From Eremomyces bilateralis CBS 781.70 (Eukaryota; Ascomycota; Dothideomycetes; Eremomycetales; Eremomycetaceae), in the NCBI RefSeq assembly GCF_010015585.1, contig NW_022985069.1, positions 1,233,038-1,297,037 on the forward strand: a DNA stretch of 64,000 nt, given 5' to 3'. A program made the position numbers and the translations under genes. The notes beneath the pieces were generated by a model. The model saw nothing but the letters and a program-made list of their open reading frames with translations. It was not told the DNA's origin and did no database searches. Shown in pieces: positions 57,191 to 64,000 of the stretch; position 1 is the first letter of the stretch, and the number at the start of each line of letters is the position of its first letter.

Positions 57191-58951
57191 CTAATCCTCC
57201 TCAACAGTCATGAATTCCTCCTCGTCCACCGCATATTCTTCGGGCACTACGGGATTCAAGAAGTCCTTGTAGGGAGTAGCACCCTCATATAGGACCTCCT
57301 CGTTCACTGACGATTCCGATTCCGATTCCGAGTCCGAGTCTGACCTAGCACTCTGCGGTTCCTTATTACGAACCCAACGAAGCGCCCTATCGGGGTTATG
57401 GTCAAAGTTCGGGTCGCAGGCCAGGCTGCGGAATCTCCTACAGGGTTGCCGTTGCTGAGCCTCCTGTTTCTGGCCCTTCTCTTCTTCCGTTTTCCGCTCT
57501 ACGTTCACTAGGTATTTTATCGTGAGTTCCTTGTGATGCATGGCCTCCCAATCCGGGCTAGATGCTCGTAGCTGCCGCTTAAACCGCCGCTGGCAGGTTC
57601 CACCTAGGGGATCGCTGTTTTGGGATTTCGCGGTCCCGCTCTGAACCCCGAGCGTGGCCCAACTCTCCCGCCCGCTGTTCCGACTGGCTTCACGGCGGGC
57701 CCTCCGCAGGTTCCGGTCGTACTCCCGATCTTCTTGGACTTGGGCCCGGCGGACCGCTGCCACTTGTTCTTCGCTTTGGGTCAGCGTCTCCATGCTGTTG
57801 ATGGTGTCGCGCCAGACACGGATGTATCGGGCCGAGGTCTCGGGAGCGCGCAGGCGATCTCGTCGGTTGTTCTGGGCGACTTGCGCATCATCTACTTGGC
57901 CCTCTGCTAGAACTTCGCCGCCGTCGTGGGCGAGGTAGGAGGGTTGGTCGGGGGCTTCTAGAATCACACGGATTGCGTCGGCGGCGCGTTCGAGTTCGAA
58001 TCCGATGCGCTGGAAATGGTTAGCGATCACCAATGTCAATGGCGAATTAGCTAGGCATACTCTCTGCATGTTTAGCATTCCGGCATTGTTACCCGTGTAC
58101 ACTGGCAGCATCCAACTCTCGACTTGGAGTCCCCCCTGGGCAGCTTCTGGCTGGGTGTTTTCGCGCCGTGCTGAGGGTGTATCATTGACCAGGGCAGTTA
58201 GCCGTTCAGCCTCCCTATCTGCTAGATTTTGCCTCATATTCCGAGCCTCCTGATCTAATACATCGGCATCGGCATTACCCGCATTGTTACCACGCAACAT
58301 CCTTGCCTGCTCCTCCCGTAACCTAGCAGTTTCAAGTGTTCTGGCACGATTGAGTCCGGGGAGATTCCGGCCCCAATCTCTATTGCGACGCACGGTTTCC
58401 AACCTATCTATGATTCGATCGGTCCCCCTAGTATCCTCGGGATTGTTACTCTTAGGACTGTTTGACCTTCGGCGTTGCGAGGCTCGTTCCCCTTCAGCCT
58501 CATCATCGGCTGGGCGTTTGCATGGGCATACACCGACGCCTGCTGGCCCCCGTTCGCCTCGAGCTCCTTGCGCTCCCGGCTCCCCTTGTGGCCCCTGTTC
58601 GCCTCGAGGTCCTGGAGGCCCTTGATCCCCTTGATCCCCATGCTCTCCTTGTGGCCCTTGGGCACCCATAGATCCGGTCGCCCGTTGCGCTGCCTCTAGG
58701 GCTCCTTGTGACGAAGTTCGCGCCGCGGTGGCGTGTTTTTGCGCATCCTGTTCCGCCGTTCGGACACCATCTTCCACCATTCGGGCACCTCGCGCCGCTG
58801 TGGTCTGCTGTTGCGCCCCCTGTTCCACGGCTTGGGCTTCTCTTAGCGTTTGAGCTGCTGTCTTTCTGGGAGGCTTAGGGGGAGACTTAGTGAGCGTTTT
58901 ACCAGTCTTGGTGGGCGTTTTGCCAGTCCCGGTGGTCTTTTTAGGACCCAT
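57191..58951 (-). CDS. Collagen-like (Gly-X-Y) repeat protein, 586 aa
   Basis: Seen: one uninterrupted frame. Residues 1-30 are Lys/Thr/Pro rich (TGTGKTPTKTGKTLTKSPPK). Residues 33-92 are Ala/Gln/Glu rich and probably coiled-coil, including two related AQxxxxAAR units. Residues 93-140 hold 16 uninterrupted Gly-X-Y triplets (GPQGEHGDQGDQGPPGPRGE), the collagen triple-helix pattern. CPC and a basic KRPADDEAEGERASQRRR follow. Residues 150-420 are a long charged helical region with one less polar block (VESWMLPVYTGNNAGMLNMQ). The C-terminus is acidic (SDSDSESESESS, then EEFMTVEED). No signal peptide. The codons are less GC biased than those of neighbouring housekeeping genes. Family: not recognised. 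Collagen repeats are rare in ascomycete proteins. Inference: an intracellular or structural homotrimer; a recently acquired or mobile-element-borne gene is possible. Confidence 0.7.
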   Translation of the reverse strand: MGPKKTTGTGKTPTKTGKTLTKSPPKPPRKTAAQTLREAQAVEQGAQQQTTAARGARMVEDGVRTAEQDAQKHATAARTSSQGALEAAQRATGSMGAQGPQGEHGDQGDQGPPGPRGEQGPQGEPGAQGARGERGPAGVGVCPCKRPADDEAEGERASQRRRSNSPKSNNPEDTRGTDRIIDRLETVRRNRDWGRNLPGLNRARTLETARLREEQARMLRGNNAGNADADVLDQEARNMRQNLADREAERLTALVNDTPSARRENTQPEAAQGGLQVESWMLPVYTGNNAGMLNMQRVCLANSPLTLVIANHFQRIGFELERAADAIRVILEAPDQPSYLAHDGGEVLAEGQVDDAQVAQNNRRDRLRAPETSARYIRVWRDTINSMETLTQSEEQVAAVRRAQVQEDREYDRNLRRARREASRNSGRESWATLGVQSGTAKSQNSDPLGGTCQRRFKRQLRASSPDWEAMHHKELTIKYLVNVERKTEEEKGQKQEAQQRQPCRRFRSLACDPNFDHNPDRALRWVRNKEPQSARSDSDSESESESSVNEEVLYEGATPYKDFLNPVVPEEYAVDEEEFMTVEED

Positions 58952-59279
58952 TTTGGTACAAGTAAATCAATTTTGTGCCAGTAGCAGCGGCCGATAGGTC
59001 AAGGGTCAAACTTGCGGTCGTCGTTGAGCCAACCGTGGGGTACTTGGCCTTCTGGAGAGGTTCAATGCTATGATTGCGAGAAAGATAGGTAGCGAAGAAG
59101 AAAAGAGATCGATCATACTGGAACCAATGGACTGGACCGATAGTTAGGAGAAGACGATCTCTTTGAAGGAAAAGGAAGCTTTGTTCTCGACTTGGACGAA
59201 AACGGAAGACTTGAGGGTAAGACAATGCATGTCATATGTAGAGGAAAGACAACGCTATTGAGAATTCGGAGTAACCTTC
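58952..59279. other. Upstream region of the collagen-like gene
   Basis: About 330 bases between the start codon and the left inverted repeat. Nothing recognised. Confidence 0.4.
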
Positions 59280-59560
59280 CCCCCTGCGTGATGGAACACC
59301 CGCTGTGCTGGAACGAATTCGAGGTACTTTGACTTCAAACCCACCCAGAGGCTCTATACACACTTTAATTCTCATAAATTCTCATAAAAATTGGTTTTCC
59401 AGCCATCTTAAACATCTGAGACTGTGTGAACCCTATAGATTACATAGCGTGGTCGCCGGTCGGCGGGTTTCAGGGCAGCACTTAGAATGTATCTTCGACG
59501 CTGAGATACTACGTCTATGCTCCAACGTCACCATCATCGTAGTTTCCTTTCAAAAAGTCA
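59280..59560 (+). repeat. Left copy of a diverged inverted repeat flanking ERG2
   Basis: Seen: starts CCCCCCTGCGTGATGGAACA, then GCTGGAACGAATTCGAGGTA and CTTTGACTTCAAACCCACCC. The same order, in reverse complement, occurs at about 62020-62292. Both copies keep an open frame beginning MLER-R-T-TS with scattered matching residues (HLRLCE versus YARLCE, ECIFDAEIL versus EYVFNAETV). Similarity is clear for about 270 bases but only moderate, so the duplication or insertion is old. Probably ends of a decayed DNA transposon. Confidence 0.7.
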
Positions 59561-60324
59561 TTAACGAATGACCCTAAATCATATAATCCCGCTGTAATGC
59601 TAGAAGTCCTTCATCCGGAGCATGCGTGGTGTTGGAAGCGGTCTTAGATATTTCGACTGCACAGGTCGGTACTGATAGCCGATTACACCGCCTCTTTCGG
59701 CGATCCATACAGTCACTGGATTGTTACATAATAGAAAGCTCTTTGTAAATTACAATGACTGAATCGGTCTCTCTAATCCTGCATTGGCAGACTAACGCTC
59801 TTGGGTGTCGCGGGGATTCCTGCGTAGAGGAAACCAGCGTGACACTCAGCCTTGTGTAACCGAACCTCTGCAGCCTTGTGCCAGATTACATTGTCCATGG
59901 TCGTCTCTTGGTATGTTACAGTACCTCACATGTGGTTCGAATTTCCCAGACCAGCCGTCATGATTCCTCGACATCGACGATCTGTCGATTCCTGCCATCA
60001 ACGATGCGCCTCTTAAAGCTCGACGGCAACGGCGGGTTCACCCAGGACGCACGCCGTTCCCAACCACTCCCTTCTGTTTCATCAAGCACCGTAGTGGACA
60101 AATTGCGCCCATTTCAGCGGCTGATTCCAGCCTACCTCTCTTTCCTCCCTCACACTCTCGTGTAAAAAGAATTCTTTTATCTAGATACCACCGTGTTTTA
60201 ATGCATCGGCCGTCCCGGCGGAGACCGCATTAGATATTATTTACATCGAAGCCATACCCTTCGCCCCTATCCTCAGTATCCAGAGTTCAACCGCGCCATA
60301 TCCCTAACGATTTCGACGGGACAT
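59561..60324. other. Intergenic between repeat and ERG2
   Basis: Downstream side of ERG2. A 95-aa plus-strand frame at 59878-60165 has no recognised features. Confidence 0.4.
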
Positions 60325-61063
60325 TTAGAGCTTCCCCCGTAACAAGTTCCCGATCATCTCCCGCGCGGTGGCGCGCGTAGTAGTCCATAGCGTCCCGAAG
60401 TCCAGCGTGCTCGTAAGCCCGTCCGCGAACCCGAAGAACAGCATCGGCGGGATCCAGCCGCGCGCGTACTCGAGCGCGAAGCAGCCCTCGGGCATCTTAT
60501 ATTGCTTAACGGTGCCGCGGACGAGGTGGTGCATGGAGCCCGGGGGGTAGACCTCGGGCTCGTAGACACCGGGACCTGGGGCGTAGGCGAGCTGAGTGCC
60601 GGAGAGGATCATGAAGTAGTCATCGGACGTGTGGCGGCCGCTGTGGCCTTCGGTGCCGACGGTGGAGCCGAAGATAATGAGGTACTCGGTGATGCCTTGG
60701 GACGGGTTAGCGTACCGTCTGATAGTTCGCCGGTTGCTTGTAGAGATGGTCAATGGCGAAAGTTGAAAACTCACTGGCATGGATGATGTGCATGGCACCC
60801 ATCGCGCCGCCCGCGTTATTGAACATCCACTCCTCGTGCACATTGACGTAGTTCAGGTGCTTCTCACGGAGCTCGTTAAGGATGTACGATACGATCTCCT
60901 TGGTGTTCTCCGGGCTGTGCGCGATCGCGCGCTGGGCGAGCTCGTGCAGCTCATTCTGATCGAAGATGTAGAACTTGTCCAGGTTCTTCTCGATGAGGTA
61001 GTACACAGGCAAGGCGATCGCCAGTAGGGCGCTGAGCTTGAAAAACCAGGAGGGGAGAGCCAT
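60325..61063 (-). CDS. ERG2: C-8 sterol isomerase
   Basis: Seen: exon 1 61063-60775 and exon 2 60695-60325 (79-nt intron) give 219 aa, the usual size. A single N-terminal membrane segment ([20 protein letters not shown]) anchors the protein. Family motifs: [70 protein letters not shown] and [20 protein letters not shown], which match yeast Erg2 and the sigma-1 receptor fold. His and Glu residues of the binding pocket are present. Role: ER enzyme moving the sterol B-ring double bond from C-8 to C-7 (fecosterol to episterol) in ergosterol synthesis, and the target of morpholine fungicides. The frame is intact despite transposon relics on both sides. Confidence 0.96.
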
Positions 61064-61860
61064 TGTCGCGAAGGCAGATGGGACCGGGAAATGGAGCGAG
61101 AAGAAACGAAAGTTGAGGAAAGGAGAGGGGCACGAAGCTGGTGTCCTGCGACTTAAAGAACGGCGGACCAGCAGAGCGCGCTTGGTGATCGGCTGGACGG
61201 ATGGGCGATGTAAAAAAATGTACGATCGACTCTCTCATATTTCTCAAGCCAGTGTAATTGACCTGGACGCTGGGCGGAGGTGCAACGGGTTGTCCATGCT
61301 GCTCTGGAACTGAGGTGGAGAGGATTGCGGCATGCCCGCGACCCGCGGATTCCACGCTCCCGATTCTCTATTTATCGCGCCCAGAGTACGAAGATCATCG
61401 GAAAAGGGATAGCGACACGGTTTAAGCAGAACGCGACAACCTTCCAGAGGGTTTCGATGGAGGTTCGACGCGATGATGGGCCCTGAATCTGGCAGGCCGC
61501 GCAATTCGGTACCTGAAGATGGGACCAGTTGCCACAAATGGCCCCAGACATCAAATGCAAGTGATGTAACTTAACTACAGGAAGTGTAACTAATCAAACA
61601 TCATTCCGATCCGGTTCCATGAAATCATTCAGTGTTTCTCAGCAACAGTGGTAGGAAGAGGTGATGCTACTGGGCCAATAAACGTTCCGCCACGCAGGGA
61701 AATCGTGGTGTTGCTAGGCACGAACGTGAGTTCCGTCCACACAGGGAGTTCTGCCCTAGCCAAAGCGTCGGCAAGGCTAGCAGCTCCGGAGAATTAGAGA
61801 GTTTAACCTGAGAGCGCCAGTTTACGCGAAAATAACTTATGCCATGTTCCCGTGACTGTT
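61064..61860. other. ERG2 promoter side
   Basis: About 800 bases with no gene. Small frames here have no recognised features. Confidence 0.4.
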
Positions 61861-62292
61861 TGGATTGCTAAAAGCGGAAGTTTGCTCGGCCAGAAGTACT
61901 GAGCGGCGTGATGGAAAGATCTAAAATCGTTGGCAACACAGCGCATACTTTGAAGGAGGCATTAATACATGATAGCAGGACAATATAGCAAGAGATATCC
62001 TCCTTACGGGAATTTGAAAAGAGAATACGCAGGTGGTGGCATTGTAGCATAGAAAATACTGTTTCGGCGTTGAAGACATATTCCGAGTGATGTGCTAAAA
62101 TCGGCTCATCAGCAATCAGGCAGTTGTAATTTTGTGTTTCACAAAGTCTCGCATATTTCAAAGTGACTGAAAAATCTAGTGAATATGAAACTATAAGAAT
62201 TACAGTATGCCTGGAGCCTTTGGGCTGTTTTGAAGTCGAAGTAGCTCGATTTCGTTCCAGCATGAGGGATGTTCCATCACGCCGGGGGGGAG
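61861..62292 (-). repeat. Right copy of the diverged inverted repeat flanking ERG2
   Basis: On the minus strand it starts CCCCCCCGGCGTGATGGAAC, then GCTGGAACGAAATCGAGCTA and ACTTCGACTTCAAAACAGCC, matching the left copy at 59280-59560 in inverted orientation. A 131-aa frame (61868-62263) survives here, but only its first ~90 residues have a counterpart in the left copy. Confidence 0.7.
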
Positions 62293-62395
62293 GTTAGTTA
62301 ACGAGCAATGAACCAAATAGTGTAGACATATTGTGGAATAGACTCTAGACATCGTCACCAAACTTGTGGCCGTATACAAGACGCCTATGGTAAGT

Positions 62396-62930
62396 ATGTC
62401 TAATGAGGATAGCAGTTAAACCGATTGCAATTGAGCATATTCGTAAACTCCCCATGAGTCAAGCGTATTCACTAGCCATTTCCGTAACGAGACTAGAATT
62501 CTGGTTTGGGATGAGGCTCGATTCTTTTGTTCGGTTGCCCAGTCGGCCGTCGACTCCGCATGCGGTACTTGAAACAAAGAAAATAATGAAGAGAGACGCC
62601 AACCCCTCCACAAAAAGGATGCACACCAGAATTTAGGCCTTGAATCCATCATGAGCTTGGCCGGATTCATACTTCTCTATTGGAATAGCTGATAACGAGT
62701 GGGATAGTGGTAGGGGGTTTCTCTTGCTTATTCATCCAGGTCAATCACCGGATCTCAATTCAATGGAAGCAATTTGGTAGATCATTAAGTAACGATTACG
62801 TCGTGGATCCTAGCGTACAGTGAGGGAGTTCAAAGAGGTGGTTCAGACCGAATGGGACCGAATTACACTGAGCCAGATCCAAAAAATGGATCTCAGAGAT
62901 GCGATGGCGATGCGATCAAGTTATTAAGCT
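62396..62930 (+). pseudogene. Tc1/mariner-type transposase relic
   Basis: Seen: plus-strand translation near 62724-62925 gives HPGQSPDLNSMEAIW, then IIK, RLRRGS and TVREFKEVVQTEWDRITLSQ with three in-frame stops between the pieces. NSPDLNPIENVW-like text followed by a Lys/Arg segment and WDRI is the hallmark of the C-terminal part of Tc1/mariner DDE transposases. Upstream, around 62505-62530, WDEARFF-like text could be the second catalytic Asp region, in another frame. The catalytic triad is not complete. No matching terminal repeats were found around it. A plain DNA transposon fossil, long inactive. Confidence 0.7.
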
Positions 62931-63489
62931 AGAAGGAAATCATATCCAAAATGATTTGTGGTAGAAATTGAAATCTTGATAACTAACTAGTTGATCAGTT
63001 GATCTTTTATATTTGGTGCACGTGCCCCGGGAAGTGAATAAACTACCCCTGGTGAAAGGGGCCAAGCTCTCCGGTATCTAGGCAATCTTTGGACGCTTTT
63101 ACTAGCGAACTCTTTAGTTAAGGCTTGTACGACTTTGCTCCACACGGATCGGAATCGGTCTAATAAGTTAGCCGGCCTACATGGACGCCTAGTGCCTAGT
63201 GGTTCACATCGGCGCTGTAGAACGCCGATACGGAGGGGATACGGACTGGTGACGATGAAATTTTAGTGGAAGGTGTCTGGTGGTGGGTGGGTCCAAGGGC
63301 ACGGATGCCGAGTTTGAAGGCGGATGGTTATTTGTAAATTGTAATGCTACCTTAATATTTCCCTACCCCTAAATAGTAAAGACATACATAGTATCAACTC
63401 ATGGTTCTATACTCACAGTAGTTGTGATCTAAAGCTTGATCCCTCGTTAGCAGATCCTGGAGGAGAAGGAAAAGGCGCATTCTCCAACC
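62931..63489. other. Intergenic, upstream of the cyclotransferase gene
   Basis: About 560 bases, AT-rich, with no gene recognised. Confidence 0.4.
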
Positions 63490-64000
63490 ATGGCGGTAAG
63501 TCCACGCCTCAGGATGTCTAACTCAAGAGGTATTGTCGTCTCACAGCCCTCACAGACCCCCATCGAAGAGACCGAATCCCAAATCGGTACCTTCTCCATC
63601 ATCCAGTGGATCCATACCCTCCTCCACCGCTCCAACCCCTCTCCCCCCTCCTTCACCCCCCTCTCCACCACCACCCCCGACCGCCTCTCCCACTCGCAGG
63701 CCGAACAGCCCATCGACCTGGACTCATACGACCCCTCGGCCCAGAAAGACACCGTCCTCTATCTCGCCTACGGCTCCAACCTCTGTGACGCCAAGTTCCA
63801 GGGCGACCGCGCCATCCGCCCCCTCTCCGCCGTCAACGTCCACGTCCCATCTCTTAAACTCGCCTTCGACCTCCCCGGCCTCCCCTACATGGAGCCCTGT
63901 TTCGCCAACTCGAACCTGCGCGACCCGGAGTCCGATGAGAAACACCCCTCAGAGGACAAAACGGACTCGGACAATAGTGATGAGAACGACGGTGCGGGCA
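63490..64000 (+). CDS. Gamma-glutamylcyclotransferase-like protein, partial (runs off the window)
   Basis: Seen: a 6-nt first coding exon (63490-63495, ATG GCG) with a GTAAGT donor, then exon 2 from 63547, in phase, running to the window end (at least 153 aa so far). The body has IGTFSIIQWIHTLLH, then VLYLAYGSNLCDAKFQGDRA, in which YGSNL is the substrate-binding loop of the gamma-glutamylcyclotransferase/AIG2 fold, followed by RPLSAVNVHVPSLKLAFDLP and YMEPCFAN, as in fungal members. An acidic low-complexity stretch (SDEKHPSEDKTDSDNSDEND) is at the edge. Family: release of 5-oxoproline from gamma-glutamyl peptides in glutathione turnover. The catalytic Glu lies beyond the window. The tiny exon 1 is inferred from frame and splice sites only. 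Confidence 0.75.
   Translation, partial: MAVSPRLRMSNSRGIVVSQPSQTPIEETESQIGTFSIIQWIHTLLHRSNPSPPSFTPLSTTTPDRLSHSQAEQPIDLDSYDPSAQKDTVLYLAYGSNLCDAKFQGDRAIRPLSAVNVHVPSLKLAFDLPGLPYMEPCFANSNLRDPESDEKHPSEDKTDSDNSDENDGAG

Noticed and set aside
59305-59571. 88-aa frame in the left inverted repeat as a gene
   Set aside because: The right repeat keeps only a weakly similar frame. There is no start context, splice structure or known motif, so it is better explained as transposon-end sequence.
1-64000. CRISPR arrays, bacterial operons, LTR retroelements or other virus-like elements
   Set aside because: No regularly spaced direct repeats, no long terminal direct repeats, and no reverse transcriptase, integrase or capsid motifs were seen. 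The genes and introns are fungal nuclear in type.

Overview
The window is nuclear DNA of a filamentous ascomycete (Pezizomycotina). Most genes are split by short introns (about 45-100 nt, GT-AG, one GC-AG). Recognisable products include a fungal-type Zn2Cys6 regulator, a C2H2/Fungal_trans regulator, ERG2, DOT1, DCN1, a PHS1-type dehydratase and a PPPDE-thioredoxin-PUL fusion. There is one intron-bearing tRNA-Leu(CAA). Genes lie on both strands with AT-richer spacers between them and no operon logic. I cannot place the organism below subphylum. An 850-base assembly gap (N) lies at 53403-54252.

Layout. 0.3-1.3 kb: PHS1-like dehydratase (-). 1.7-2.6 kb: decayed aminoglycoside-phosphotransferase-fold gene (-). 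3.4-11.1 kb: a possible phenol-oxidation group of secreted intradiol dioxygenase (-), secreted short tyrosinase (+) and Zn2Cys6 regulator (-). Both enzymes carry an unusual Gly-Phe-Pro-Gly-Gly tail. 11-16 kb: long spacer. 15.9-18.4 kb: a conserved fungal protein of unknown role (+) and OHCU decarboxylase (-). 19.05-19.84 kb: a non-autonomous DNA transposon with long terminal inverted repeats and an 8-bp target duplication. 20.4-24.9 kb: a 1424-residue ADF-H/disordered/PH-like protein (+). 25.8-27.3 kb: DOT1 (-). 28.5-29.9 kb: SSU1/TDT transporter (+). 30.2-31.4 kb: decayed F-box-like gene (-). 32.2-34.1 kb: PPPDE-thioredoxin-PUL protein (-). 34.7-35.4 kb: Asp/Glu/hydantoin racemase (+). 35.7-36.8 kb: DCN1 (-). 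39.2-42.1 kb: C2H2 regulator (-). 42.1-53 kb: gene-poor, with tRNA-Leu, a plausible two-exon orphan and scattered protein-like relics. 53-54.5 kb: gap inside an Arg/Asp-rich gene. 55.6-56.4 kb: four-pass membrane protein (-). 57.2-59 kb: a 586-residue collagen-like protein (-). 60.3-61.1 kb: ERG2 (-), flanked by a pair of diverged inverted repeats, with a Tc1/mariner transposase relic at 62.4-62.9 kb. 63.5 kb to the end: gamma-glutamylcyclotransferase-like gene (+), running off the window.

How the genes fit together. Most are unrelated housekeeping loci. Two loose themes stand out. The first is extracellular catechol chemistry at 3.4-11 kb, where a tyrosinase that makes catechols and quinones lies near a catechol-cleaving dioxygenase and a regulator. 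The second is ureide/hydantoin chemistry, with OHCU decarboxylase at 18 kb and a DCG1-like racemase at 35 kb. Sterol (ERG2) and very-long-chain fatty acid (PHS1) synthesis are each represented by one gene. All splice junctions were inferred by eye from consensus sites, reading-frame continuity and family alignment from memory. No search was run.
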